In this document: positions 16,088 through 24,889 of the stretch, in pieces | Numbering within the stretch: the first letter of the stretch is position 1 | How the letters are laid out: the number at the start of each line of letters is the position of its first letter | Assembly: GCA_040506895.1 (NCBI GenBank) | Contig: JBEVVY010000001.1 | Location: 2,899,116 to 2,963,115 of the forward strand | Length of the DNA: 64,000 bases | Direction of reading: 5' to 3' | Source of the DNA: Sedimenticola_A sp040506895 | GTDB taxonomy: Bacteria > Pseudomonadota > Gammaproteobacteria > Chromatiales > Chromatiaceae | Position numbers and translations under genes: made by a program | The notes under the pieces: generated by a model | What the model was told of the DNA's origin: nothing | The model's input: the letters and a program-made list of their open reading frames with translations, nothing else | Database searches by the model: none

Positions 16088-17311
16088 ATGAAGAGTGATT
16101 TTGACCTGATCATCGTTGGTGGCGGTATGGTGGGCGCAAGCCTGGCCCGTGCCCTCAGCGGCAGCGGCCTGGCGATTGCGGTGGTCGAGGCCTGGTCGCT
16201 GGATTCCAGTCAACAGCCAAGCTATGACGATCGCGCGATCGCACTGGCCTACGGTACCCGGCAGATTCTGCAGGGGATCGGTGTCTGGGAAGAGCTTCAG
16301 CCGAATGCCGAACCGATCAGGCATATCCATGTGTCGGACAAGGGGCACTTCGGTTTTACCCGGCTCGATCACAGGGATCATGGTGTCGATGCGCTGGGAT
16401 ACGTGGCCACGGGACATGCCCTTGGCAGCGTGCTCTTCAATGGACTGAACGCACTGCCGGACATCACCCTCTTCTGTCCTGCCCAGCTGACCACCTTCGA
16501 GCTTCAGGATGAACAGGCAAGTGTTACGCTCACCATGGATGGGGAGGTGCATCGACTGACCGCCCGTCTGCTGGTGGCGGCGGACGGCACCCGCTCGATG
16601 ATCCGGGAGACCCTGGGTATCGAGGTACGGGAGTGGGGTTACGGGCAGACCGCCCTGATCAGCAACCTGACCCCCGGTATCGAGCCCTCGGGTGTGGCCT
16701 ACGAGCGTTTTACCGATGCCGGTCCCATGGCCATGCTGCCGTTGACCGAGGAGCGTTACGGCATGGTCTGGACATTGGCCGACGAAGACGTCGATGAGGC
16801 GATGGCCCTGGACGATGCGGCTTTTCTGAAGCAGGTGCAACAACGTTTCGGTTCCCGCCTGGGAATATTCCAGAAGGCAGGGCGGCGTTCCTGTTACCCG
16901 CTGAAGCTGCTGCAGGCCAAGGAGCATGTGCGTCCAAGGGTGGCGCTTATCGGCAATGCCGCCCACGCGGTGCATCCGATCACCGGCCAGGGTTTCAATC
17001 TCGGCATCCGCGATGTGGCGGTTCTGGCCGACCTGCTGGCGGATGCCACTCGAGAGGGGGCGGATGTCGGTGATATGAAGGTGCTCCAGCGCTATGCCGA
17101 CTGGCGCAGGCGGGATCAGCAGGCGGTGGCCCTGATGACGGACGGCCTGGTAAGACTCTTCACCAACCCGCTGCTACCGGTCCGCCTGGCCAGGAACCTG
17201 GGTATGGTGGCACTGGACCTGGCGCCGTCGATCAAGCAGCTGGTCACACGCCAGTTCATGGGCCTGAACGGTTACCTGCCACGTCTATCGAGAGGTCTGC
17301 CCCTTGAGTGA
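16088..17311 (+). CDS. ubiH: 2-octaprenyl-6-methoxyphenol hydroxylase, UbiH type
   Basis: 407 residues. It has the FAD-binding DLIIVGGGMVGASLARAL at the N-terminus, the central ADGTRSMIRE (DG motif) and the distal ALIGNAAHAVHPITGQGFNLGIRDV (GD-type FAD motif), the class A flavin monooxygenase set. Position after pepP matches ubiH, which hydroxylates C1 of the ubiquinone ring. ATG 16088 follows GAGAGAG. It overlaps the next flavoprotein gene by eight bases. Confidence 0.92.
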   Translation: MKSDFDLIIVGGGMVGASLARALSGSGLAIAVVEAWSLDSSQQPSYDDRAIALAYGTRQILQGIGVWEELQPNAEPIRHIHVSDKGHFGFTRLDHRDHGVDALGYVATGHALGSVLFNGLNALPDITLFCPAQLTTFELQDEQASVTLTMDGEVHRLTARLLVAADGTRSMIRETLGIEVREWGYGQTALISNLTPGIEPSGVAYERFTDAGPMAMLPLTEERYGMVWTLADEDVDEAMALDDAAFLKQVQQRFGSRLGIFQKAGRRSCYPLKLLQAKEHVRPRVALIGNAAHAVHPITGQGFNLGIRDVAVLADLLADATREGADVGDMKVLQRYADWRRRDQQAVALMTDGLVRLFTNPLLPVRLARNLGMVALDLAPSIKQLVTRQFMGLNGYLPRLSRGLPLE

Positions 17312-18536
17312 AACGGATAACATGCTGCGTTGTGATGTGCTTGTCGCGGGTGGCGGAATGGTTGGCAGTGCCCTGGGCTGCGCCCTGGCTGCAGAGGGGT
17401 TCAAGGTCGCCGTCATCGAGCTGCGTGAACCGACGCACGACTGGCCCGATGACGAGGTGGATCTGCGCGTCTCCGCCCTGACCCGGGCGTCCCAGCAGAT
17501 ACTTCAGAACCTGGGTGCCTGGGAGCGCATGGGCCAGCTGCGGATCAGCCCTTACCGCGGCATGCATGTCTGGGATGCGGGTGGCAGCGGCAGCATTCGC
17601 TTCGACGCGGCTGAAATCGGCGAGCCGGACCTGGGGCACATTGTCGAAAACCGGGTCACCCAGCTGGCACTCTGGGAGCGGCTGGGCACTCTCGAATCTG
17701 CCCATCGGCTCTGTCCCGACTCCATCGAGCGGATCGAACTGCAACAGCATCCCGTGAAGGCAGTGCTGAAGAGTGGCCTGGTGGTCGAGGCCGATCTTGT
17801 CGTCGCCGCCGAGGGTGCCACCTCGCCGGTACGGGAGATGGCCGGTATCGCCTCCAGCGGCTGGGCGTACGATCAGCACGCCATTGTGGCCACCATCTGG
17901 ACCGAGGTGCCGTCGGGCGAGGTGGCGCGCCAGCGCTTCATGTCCACCGGTCCGTTGGCATTTCTCCCCCTCGACGACGGGCGGGTCTCCATTGTCTGGT
18001 CCACCTCTCCCGATGAAGCCGAGCGATTGATGGCACTGGATGACCAGGCTTTCTGCCGGGAGCTTACGGAAGCCTCGGAAAGGATGCTGGGCGAGGTGAC
18101 CCGGATTGGTCCGCGCGGGGCGTTCCCGCTGAAGCTGCGTAACGCGGACGAGTATGTCCGCGCCGGGCTGGCGCTGGTGGGGGATGCGGCCCACGGTATC
18201 CATCCCCTGGCGGGCCAGGGTGTGAATCTCGGTTTCCTCGACATGGCCCAGCTGGTCGACGTGCTGCTGGAGGCCCGTAAATCGGGCTGTGAACTGGGCA
18301 GCATGGCCACCCTGAGGCGCTATGAGCGTGCCCGTAAAGGTGCCAACATGGGGATGCTGGGAGCGATGGATATGTTCAAGCGGCTCTTCAGCAACCGCAA
18401 CCGGCCGTTGACCCTGGCGCGGAATCTGGGACTTTCTCTGGCCAACGGGGCGGGGCCGCTGAAACACCTCATTATCCGTCGTGCGCTGGGACTTGTCGGT
18501 GAACTCCCGTCACTGGCGAGGCGCAGGTGGGAGTGA
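17304..18536 (+). CDS. ubiI: UbiH/UbiF/VisC/COQ6 family hydroxylase, UbiI-like
   Basis: 410 residues from TTG 17304, which has GAGAGG eight bases upstream; ATG 17322 is an alternative losing six residues. Class A flavoprotein motifs are present: DVLVAGGGMVGSALGCAL, AEGATSPVREMAGI and ALVGDAAHGIHPLAGQGVNLGF. By position it corresponds to visC/ubiI, which hydroxylates C5 in Escherichia coli. Some members have broader regiospecificity, so the exact carbon is uncertain; C6 is covered by coq7 at 4.2 kb. Confidence 0.88.
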   Translation: MSETDNMLRCDVLVAGGGMVGSALGCALAAEGFKVAVIELREPTHDWPDDEVDLRVSALTRASQQILQNLGAWERMGQLRISPYRGMHVWDAGGSGSIRFDAAEIGEPDLGHIVENRVTQLALWERLGTLESAHRLCPDSIERIELQQHPVKAVLKSGLVVEADLVVAAEGATSPVREMAGIASSGWAYDQHAIVATIWTEVPSGEVARQRFMSTGPLAFLPLDDGRVSIVWSTSPDEAERLMALDDQAFCRELTEASERMLGEVTRIGPRGAFPLKLRNADEYVRAGLALVGDAAHGIHPLAGQGVNLGFLDMAQLVDVLLEARKSGCELGSMATLRRYERARKGANMGMLGAMDMFKRLFSNRNRPLTLARNLGLSLANGAGPLKHLIIRRALGLVGELPSLARRRWE

Positions 18537-18542
18537 CCCTCC

Positions 18543-18785
18543 TCAGTCGGTGAAAAGCGGCACGTAGCTGTGCAGTGTCTGCCCCTTGTAGGGCATGCCC
18601 TGTATGCGCTGGGCCACCATGTGGGCCCCGACCCTGCTGATATCCATCTCCACCCAGGCGTCGACCCGCTGGGGATTGCCCTCCGCATTGAGACGGATGT
18701 TCTCGATGTGCCCGAACCGTGAGAGCAGACTGCGTACTTCCTCTTCCGTGGTGTCGGGTGGAATATCATGCACGGTGATATACAT
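18543..18785 (-). CDS. Small RNA-recognition-motif (RRM) protein
   Basis: 80 residues forming one RRM: MYITVHDIPPDTTEEEVRSLLSRFG at the start (RNP2-like strand and helix) and DAWVEMDISRVGAHMVAQRIQG (RNP1-like strand and second helix). The aromatic RNP1 residues of classical RRMs are weak here. It is convergent with ubiI and faces away from the glycine riboswitch. The RNA target is unknown. Confidence 0.7.
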   Translation of the reverse strand: MYITVHDIPPDTTEEEVRSLLSRFGHIENIRLNAEGNPQRVDAWVEMDISRVGAHMVAQRIQGMPYKGQTLHSYVPLFTD

Positions 18786-18960
18786 GATGTTACCCCCTTT
18801 GATTATTGTGCAGTTATATTAACCCCCTGTTTGTTATCGTCTTTTGTAGGGGGTTGGAGATCCGGTACGGCGGGATGCAGGATCCAGTCTAGGTATTGTC
18901 CGGCCGCTTGCCAAGTTCCATAAGTTCTTCATGGAATTGTGGATAACGGGGGGTGATCGC

Positions 18961-18989
18961 TTGGCAATGGAGGTTCTGAAGGGTATATT
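18961..18989 (+). promoter_or_regulatory. Promoter of the glycine riboswitch/gcv operon
   Basis: TTGGCA (18961-18966), 17 bases, TATATT (18984-18989); transcription would begin near 18996, just before the first aptamer. No other feature is seen between 18786 and 18960. Confidence 0.8.
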
Positions 18990-19007
18990 CCCTCTTCAAC
19001 CCAACAT

Positions 19008-19208
19008 CCCGTGGGAGATGCCGTCGCGATAAAACAGATGATCGCGTCGGAGCCGAAGGCGCAAACCGTCCGGAATCGCTCAGGCAAAAGGACCACGGGA
19101 CCGAGGCGGAATAGGCCTCAGGTTGACTCTGGAGAGCGGTCGAAAGACCCACCGACGGGGCAGAGCCGGCATGACGTGCGGCTTTAAACTCTCAGGTTTA
19201 GGACAGAG
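19008..19208 (+). promoter_or_regulatory. Tandem glycine riboswitch (two aptamers)
   Basis: Aptamer 1 spans about 19008-19099, closed by CCCGTGG/CCACGGG, and contains GCCGAAGGCGCAA and the TCAGGCAAAAGGACC core. Aptamer 2 spans about 19126-19208, with CTCTGGAGAG, CACCGACGGGGCA and CTCTCAGGTTTAGGACAGAG. The short linker and both conserved AGGACAGAG/AGGACCACG-type ends are characteristic. It precedes gcvT, the classical target; glycine binding should allow expression of the cleavage system. Confidence 0.95.
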
Positions 19209-19246
19209 GGGCGGCGTGAGACAGGTGTCTTGCGCCGCCCCTTTTT
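19208..19246 (+). terminator. Expression-platform terminator of the glycine riboswitch
   Basis: GGGGCGGCG pairs with CGCCGCCCC around a 16-base loop and is followed by five Ts. The 5' arm begins on the last bases of aptamer 2, so glycine-stabilised pairing of the aptamer could compete with it. Confidence 0.88.
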
Positions 19247-19273
19247 CGTTTTTCAGGCCCCGGAGGATCTGTA

Positions 19274-20365
19274 ATGGACAAGAAGACCGTACTGTTCGAA
19301 GCCCACGAAGCCATGGGTGCGCGTATCGTGCCGTTCGGCGGCTGGGCCATGCCCCTTCACTACGGTTCCCAGCTGGAAGAGCACCACGCGGTGCGCAGGG
19401 ACGCCGGCATGTTCGACGTCAGTCATATGCAGGTGGTGGACTTCAAGGGCGCAGGTGCGGGGGATTTCCTGCGCCAGCTGCTGGCCAACGACGTCTCCAG
19501 GCTGAAAGTCGCCGGCAAGGCGCTCTACAGCTGCATGCTCAACGAGCAGGGCGGCGTGATCGATGACCTGATCGTCTACTTCATGAACGACAACTGGTAC
19601 CGCATGGTGGTCAATGCCGCCACCGCGGAGAAGGATCTTGCCTGGATCAAGGGCAGGGCAGAGGCTTTCGACCTGGAGATCGCTCCCCGGGGTGACCTCG
19701 CCATGATCGCCGTCCAGGGGCCCAATGCCCGGGACAAGGCACTGCCCCTGATACCCGAAGCGATCCGGGAGGAGGCCTCCGGACTGGGGGTCTTCCACGC
19801 CGCAACCGATGGTGCCTGGTTCGTGGCACGCACGGGTTATACCGGTGAGGATGGCTTCGAGGTGATGCTGCCGGAGGCCGAGGCGACCGGATTCTGGCAG
19901 GGGCTGGCCGAGGCCGGGGTCGCTCCCTGTGGACTGGGCGCCCGGGATACCCTGCGCCTTGAAGCGGGAATGAACCTCTACGGCACCGATATGGACGAGG
20001 AGACGATCCCCCTCGAGGCGGGACTCACCTGGACCGTTGCCTGGGAGCCTGCAGAGCGTGAATTCACCGGTCGAAAGGTACTTGATGCCAGGCGGGGAGC
20101 GGAAGACAATCGGAAGTTCGTCGGCCTGGTGCTGACCGGGCGCGGTGTGCTGCGCAACCATCAGAAGATTTTCGTGGGTGAGAACGAGGTGGGAGAGATC
20201 ACCTCCGGCGGCTTTTCACCTACACTGGAGAAATCGATCGCCCTGGCCAGGGTCAGCCGTTCAGTGGCTGACGAGTGCGACGTGGAGATCCGCGGAAAAC
20301 GGATCCCGGCCAAGGTGGTCAAGCCGCCATTTGTGCGTAACGGCAAGGCCTGTATCGAGGTTTGA
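19274..20365 (+). CDS. gcvT: Aminomethyltransferase (glycine cleavage T protein)
   Basis: 363 residues. FGGWAMPLHYGSQLEEHHAVR, MFDVSHM, the folate-contacting RTGYTGEDGFEVM and GARDTLRLEAGMNLYG are GcvT signatures. It moves the aminomethyl group from H protein to tetrahydrofolate, releasing ammonia. GGAGG lies eight bases upstream. It is first in the riboswitch-controlled transcript. Confidence 0.97.
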   Translation: MDKKTVLFEAHEAMGARIVPFGGWAMPLHYGSQLEEHHAVRRDAGMFDVSHMQVVDFKGAGAGDFLRQLLANDVSRLKVAGKALYSCMLNEQGGVIDDLIVYFMNDNWYRMVVNAATAEKDLAWIKGRAEAFDLEIAPRGDLAMIAVQGPNARDKALPLIPEAIREEASGLGVFHAATDGAWFVARTGYTGEDGFEVMLPEAEATGFWQGLAEAGVAPCGLGARDTLRLEAGMNLYGTDMDEETIPLEAGLTWTVAWEPAEREFTGRKVLDARRGAEDNRKFVGLVLTGRGVLRNHQKIFVGENEVGEITSGGFSPTLEKSIALARVSRSVADECDVEIRGKRIPAKVVKPPFVRNGKACIEV

Positions 20366-20445
20366 TCCGTACAAGGCCGATCGGAAACAACAGTGGCGGC
20401 AGATCCGTCACGCAGTCAACAGATTCACAATTCAGGGGAACAGAA

Positions 20446-20841
20446 ATGAGCAACGCGCCGAGCGAATTGAAATACACCAAGAGCCACGAGTGGATCAGGG
20501 ACGAGGGTGACGGTACGGTCACCATCGGTATCACTGAGCATGCCCAGGAGCTGCTGGGTGACCTGGTGTTCGTAGAGCTGCCCGAGGAAGGTGCTTCCGT
20601 GGAAGCGGGCAGTGAATGTGCCGTGGTCGAGTCCGTGAAGGCCGCATCCGATGTCTACAGCCCTGTCACGGGTGAGGTGATCGGCGTCAACGAGGCGCTG
20701 GCGGATGCACCGGAGACGGTCAACGAAGATGCTTTCGGCGATGGCTGGATGTTCAAGGTGCGTCTCAATGACGCCACTGAACTGGAAGATCTGCTCGGCG
20801 CCGAGGCCTATACCGAAGTGATGGAGTCAGAGGATCACTAA
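20446..20841 (+). CDS. gcvH: Glycine cleavage system H protein
   Basis: 131 residues from ATG 20446 (AGGGG upstream). The lipoylated lysine is Lys65 in VVESVKAASDVY. It shuttles the aminomethyl intermediate between P, T and L proteins. Upstream extension of the frame to 20362 overlaps the gcvT end and is not H-like. Confidence 0.97.
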   Translation: MSNAPSELKYTKSHEWIRDEGDGTVTIGITEHAQELLGDLVFVELPEEGASVEAGSECAVVESVKAASDVYSPVTGEVIGVNEALADAPETVNEDAFGDGWMFKVRLNDATELEDLLGAEAYTEVMESEDH

Positions 20842-20874
20842 GCTGTCGCTTAGGCGAACGGAGTACACAACGCC

Positions 20875-22248
20875 ATGCCGTTTATCCCACATACCGAAGA
20901 AGAGGTCAGCGAGATGCTGGCCACCATCGGCGCCTCCGATATCGAGTCGCTGTTCGACGAGATCCCGGAGAATCTGAAATGCGGAGAGCTCGTAACCGTC
21001 CCGCCGGCCATGTCGGAGATGGAGATCGGGCAGCTCATGAGCGCCAGGGCACTGGAGGACAGTCGGCCTGTCTGCTTTATCGGTGCCGGTGCCTACGATC
21101 ACCACGTGCCAGCCGCCGTATGGCAGGTCGCGACCCGGGGCGAGTTCTACAGTGCCTATACCCCTTACCAGGCTGAGGCGAGCCAGGGCACCCTGCAGCT
21201 GCTCTATGAGTTCCAGTCGATGATGACGGCGCTGACCGCCATGGATGTCTCCAACGCCTCGCTCTACGATGGCGCATCCGCACTCGCCGAGGCGGTGCTG
21301 ATGGCGGTGCGTGGCAACCGCAAGTCCAAGTCCAAGCGTGTGCTGGTCCCCCGCAGCCTGAACCCCTCCTACCGGCGGGTGGTGGACAACATCGTCAGGA
21401 ACCAGCAGATCGAACTGGTCGAGGTACCCTACGACGAGGCGAGCGGTGCCACCGACATGGCTGCACTGGCGGCGCATGCGGGTGAGGATATCACCGCCCT
21501 GGTCATTCCCCAGCCCAACTTCTTCGGTGTGCTGGAGGATGTTGATACCCTCACCGACTGGGCAAAAGAGAACAAGGCTGTCTCCATCGCGGTGGTCAAT
21601 CCTGTGGCCCAGGCGGTGCTGCAGCCGGCGGGTGAGTGGGGCAGTGAAGGCGCCGATATCTGCTGTGGTGAAGGCCAGCCCCTGGGGGCGCCACTCTCCT
21701 CCGGCGGTCCCTATTTCGGCTTTCTCTGCTGCAAGCAGGCCCTCGTGAGGCAGATGCCCGGCCGAATCATCGGTCGCACCGTGGACCTGGATGGCAAGGA
21801 GGGTTTCGCCCTTACCCTGCAGGCCAGGGAGCAGCATATCCGTCGCTCCAAGGCGACATCCAATATCTGCACCAACCAGGGGCTGATGGTGACCGCGGCG
21901 ACCATTCACATGGTACTGATGGGCAGCGAAGGTCTTGAGCGCGTTGCCGCGGCAAGCCATGAAAACACCGCAAAGCTTGCTGAAAAAGTCTCAGCCATTC
22001 AAGGGGTTGAATTGGTGTTCAATAACCCTTACTTTCATGAGGTCGTTGTGCGGTTGCCGGCACCCGTGAAAGAGGTGTTGCAATCGCTGGCGGCCCAGAA
22101 CGTTCTCGGCGGATTCGATCTGAGCAGGGATTACCCTGAACTGGGTGATGCCGTCGTCGTCTGTGCGACCGAAAAGCGCACTGACGGGGAGATCGACGAC
22201 TTTGCCGGGAAACTGGAACGCATTATCGAACTGCAGGGTGGCGCGTAG
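20875..22248 (+). CDS. gcvPA: Glycine dehydrogenase (decarboxylating) subunit 1
   Basis: 457 residues, the N-terminal half of the split P protein. FIPHTEEEVSEML, the YTPYQAEASQGTLQLLYEFQSMM stretch and SKATSNICTNQGL are subunit-1 signatures. The catalytic lysine is on subunit 2. It lies 33 bases after gcvH. A terminator-like hairpin follows it before tpx, although its partner gcvPB is still downstream. Confidence 0.96.
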   Translation: MPFIPHTEEEVSEMLATIGASDIESLFDEIPENLKCGELVTVPPAMSEMEIGQLMSARALEDSRPVCFIGAGAYDHHVPAAVWQVATRGEFYSAYTPYQAEASQGTLQLLYEFQSMMTALTAMDVSNASLYDGASALAEAVLMAVRGNRKSKSKRVLVPRSLNPSYRRVVDNIVRNQQIELVEVPYDEASGATDMAALAAHAGEDITALVIPQPNFFGVLEDVDTLTDWAKENKAVSIAVVNPVAQAVLQPAGEWGSEGADICCGEGQPLGAPLSSGGPYFGFLCCKQALVRQMPGRIIGRTVDLDGKEGFALTLQAREQHIRRSKATSNICTNQGLMVTAATIHMVLMGSEGLERVAAASHENTAKLAEKVSAIQGVELVFNNPYFHEVVVRLPAPVKEVLQSLAAQNVLGGFDLSRDYPELGDAVVVCATEKRTDGEIDDFAGKLERIIELQGGA

Positions 22249-22306
22249 TGTAAACGCGTCCATGGGCGGTCTTTAGTGCGAACAGATCCTAACCACTAAA
22301 TACCCC

Positions 22307-22333
22307 CCCGCGGATATCCGTGGGTTTTTATTT
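22307..22333 (+). terminator. Hairpin with T-run between gcvPA and tpx
   Basis: CCCGCGG and CCGTGGG pair (one G-T) around ATAT, followed by TTTTTATTT. The stem is short, so it may attenuate rather than stop transcription. It overlaps the leader of tpx. Confidence 0.6.
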
Positions 22334-22349
22334 ATCAGGAGAAAAAGCA

Positions 22350-22850
22350 ATGGCTGCTATTACGCTCAAAGGTAACGCATGCAACACCAGTGGTGATCTG
22401 CCCGCCGTGGGCAGTGCCGCACCCCAGTTCACCCTGGTCGGCGGCGACCTTTCCGACGTGACCCTGGACAAGTATGCAGGCAAGAAGAAACTGTTGAACA
22501 TCGTGCCCAGCCTGGATACCCCTGTTTGCGCCACCTCCACCCAGAAGTTCAATGCCGCCATGGCCGAGAAGGGTGATGCGGTTGCCATTGTAGTCTCCGC
22601 CGATCTGCCCTTCGCCCAGGGTCGTTTCTGCGGCGCCGAGGGTATCGAGAACGTCGTCACCGCCTCCATGATGCGTGATCGCAACTTTGCCAAGGACTAC
22701 GGCATCCTGATCACCGATGGTCCCCTGGCCGGTCTCTGCGGTCGTGCCGTGGTGGTGATGGACGAGAACAACAACGTCACCTACACCCAGCTGGTTCCCG
22801 AGATCGTCGAGGAGCCCGACTACGACGCAGCCCTGGCTGCACTGGGTTAA
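22350..22850 (+). CDS. tpx: Thiol peroxidase (Tpx-type peroxiredoxin)
   Basis: 166 residues from ATG 22350, AGGAG eight bases upstream. The peroxidatic Cys60 is in SLDTPVCATSTQKF, the resolving Cys94 in RFCGAEG, matching atypical 2-Cys Tpx. It reduces lipid and other hydroperoxides with thioredoxin. It sits between gcvPA and gcvPB, with a terminator-like hairpin before and a ten-base stem-loop after, suggesting expression partly separate from the riboswitch transcript. No clear promoter was found in its 101-base leader. Confidence 0.96.
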   Translation: MAAITLKGNACNTSGDLPAVGSAAPQFTLVGGDLSDVTLDKYAGKKKLLNIVPSLDTPVCATSTQKFNAAMAEKGDAVAIVVSADLPFAQGRFCGAEGIENVVTASMMRDRNFAKDYGILITDGPLAGLCGRAVVVMDENNNVTYTQLVPEIVEEPDYDAALAALG

Positions 22851-22859
22851 ACCCCGTGT

Positions 22860-22890
22860 TCCGCGCCCCTGCCGGGGGCCGGGGCGCGGA
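22860..22890 (+). other. Perfect ten-base stem-loop between tpx and gcvPB
   Basis: TCCGCGCCCC and GGGGCGCGGA enclose an 11-base loop with no following T-run. It may stabilise the 3' end of a processed tpx message or separate it from gcvPB. Confidence 0.7.
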
Positions 22891-22931
22891 CACCATAAAC
22901 AAGATTACAGATTCAAGAGAACAGGTGCTGC

Positions 22932-24389
22932 ATGCTGATTTTTGAACAGTCCAAAGCCGGTCGCCGGGCCACTGCCCAGGCACCACTTGCCAAGGCCGAT
23001 ATCTCGGATATTCCCGAGCAGTTCCGGCGCAGGAAATCGGCAGCACTGCCCGAGGTCTCCGAGATGCAGACGGTGAGGCACTACACCCGTCTGTCGCAGA
23101 AGAACTTCTCCATCGATACCCATTTCTATCCCCTCGGTTCCTGCACCATGAAGTACAACCCGCGTGGCAGTAACGAGCTTGCCATGCTGCCGGGTTTTCT
23201 CTCCCGTCATCCCGAGGCGCCGGATAGCCACAGCCAGGGTTTTCTCGCCTGCATGCATGATCTCCAGGAGATCCTGAAAGAGGTCACCGGCATGAAGGAG
23301 GTCTCTCTCAGCCCGGCCGCAGGTGCCCAGGGTGAGTTCGCCGGGGTGGCCATGATCAAGGCCTACCACGATGCCCGTGGCGACGATGGACGCAGCGAGA
23401 TCCTGGTGCCGGATGCCGCTCACGGTACCAATCCGGCATCTGCGGTGATGTGTGGTTACAAGGTACGTGAGATCCCCACCGGGGCGGATGGCGATGTCGA
23501 CCTGGAAGCATTGAGAGAGGTGGTTGGCCCACAGACCGCCGGTATCATGCTCACCAATCCCTCCACCCTCGGTGTATTCGATCGCAGGATCGAGGAGATC
23601 GCCGCCCTGGTTCACGAGGCGGGTGGACTGCTCTACTACGATGGTGCCAACCTGAATGCGATCCTCGGCAAGGTACGTCCCGGGGACATGGGTTTCGACG
23701 TCATCCACATGAACCTGCACAAGACCTTTTCCACCCCCCACGGTGGTGGCGGTCCCGGTGCCGGTCCGGTGGGTGTGAGTGAACGCCTGGTGCCCTACCT
23801 GCCGGTACCCATGGTGGCGAAGGATGGCGACAGCTACCGCTGGCTGCTGGAAGAGGATTGTCCTGACAGCATTGGCCGGCTCTCCGCCTTTGCCGGCAAC
23901 GCCGGTATCCTGATGCGCGCCTATATCTATGCACGCATGATCGGTCGTGAGGGTATGGCGCGGGTCGCCGAGTACTCCACCCTGAATGCGAACTATATGA
24001 ACAGGCTGCTGCAAGAGGCCGGATTCGAGGCGGCCTACCCTGATCGCCGGGCCACCCACGAGTTCATCATCACCCTGCGCAAGCAGGCCAAGGAGTTGGG
24101 TGTGAACACCATGGATTTCGCCAAGCGCCTGCTCGATTACGGCTATCATGCCCCCACGACCTACTTTCCGCTGCTGGTACCCGAGTGTCTGCTGATCGAG
24201 CCGACCGAGACGGAGGACAAGGCGTCCCTGGACGGTTTCATCGATGCCATGAAGCAGATCCAGCAGGAGGCCGAGACCGATCCGGAGAAGGTGAAGGGTG
24301 CGCCATACACCTTGCCCGTACGGCGACTCGACGATGTGCGCGCTGCGAGGGAGCTGGACCTGAAGTGGACGCCCCCCGAGGCTGATTGA
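22932..24389 (+). CDS. gcvPB: Glycine dehydrogenase (decarboxylating) subunit 2
   Basis: 485 residues. The PLP lysine lies in DVIHMNLHKTFSTPHGGGGPG; DTHFYPLGSCTMKYNPR and VPDAAHGTNPASA are subunit-2 signatures. With GcvPA it decarboxylates glycine and loads the aminomethyl group on GcvH. It is separated from gcvPA by tpx. Confidence 0.97.
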   Translation: MLIFEQSKAGRRATAQAPLAKADISDIPEQFRRRKSAALPEVSEMQTVRHYTRLSQKNFSIDTHFYPLGSCTMKYNPRGSNELAMLPGFLSRHPEAPDSHSQGFLACMHDLQEILKEVTGMKEVSLSPAAGAQGEFAGVAMIKAYHDARGDDGRSEILVPDAAHGTNPASAVMCGYKVREIPTGADGDVDLEALREVVGPQTAGIMLTNPSTLGVFDRRIEEIAALVHEAGGLLYYDGANLNAILGKVRPGDMGFDVIHMNLHKTFSTPHGGGGPGAGPVGVSERLVPYLPVPMVAKDGDSYRWLLEEDCPDSIGRLSAFAGNAGILMRAYIYARMIGREGMARVAEYSTLNANYMNRLLQEAGFEAAYPDRRATHEFIITLRKQAKELGVNTMDFAKRLLDYGYHAPTTYFPLLVPECLLIEPTETEDKASLDGFIDAMKQIQQEAETDPEKVKGAPYTLPVRRLDDVRAARELDLKWTPPEAD

Positions 24390-24459
24390 TATTGCTGCCG
24401 GGTTTGTGGATTCGGAATAGAATATCCCGACAACAAAAACAGCAAACCGGTAATCGTCA

Positions 24460-24831
24460 ATGGCCAATCAAAACGCCAGGGGTCTCAAGCGGATCATCAA
24501 CGCCTGCCTTTTCTCGCTCAAGGGATTCCGGTCCTGCTTCACGCATGAAGAGGCGTTCAGGCAGGAGATCTATGCACTGATCCCCCTGCTGCCCCTGGGC
24601 ATCTGGCTGGGCCAGGACGGGGTGGAGCGGTCACTGCTTGTCGGCAGCTTGCTGATCGTTCCCCTCACGGAACTGCTCAATTCTGCCATTGAGTCGGTGG
24701 TGGACCGGATTGGGCAGGAACGGCACGAGTTGTCGGGCCGCGCCAAGGATATCGGTTCCGCGGCGGTCTTTCTCTCAATCGTTCTGGCTGTCACGGTCTG
24801 GGCCTTGATACTGGCACCGCGTTATCTCTGA
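24460..24831 (+). CDS. dgkA: Diacylglycerol kinase
   Basis: 123 residues, three transmembrane helices. FSLKGFRSCFTHEEAFRQE and ELLNSAIESVVDRIGQERHELSGRAKDIGSAAVF contain the conserved glutamate, Asn and Asp residues of the active site. It phosphorylates diacylglycerol released during periplasmic glucan or LPS modification. It stands alone, 70 bases after gcvPB. Confidence 0.95.
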   Translation: MANQNARGLKRIINACLFSLKGFRSCFTHEEAFRQEIYALIPLLPLGIWLGQDGVERSLLVGSLLIVPLTELLNSAIESVVDRIGQERHELSGRAKDIGSAAVFLSIVLAVTVWALILAPRYL

Positions 24832-24889
24832 ACTCCCGTCACCGTAATGGTGTAATATCGACGCTTTCGTTCATTCAACAGGATATAGC

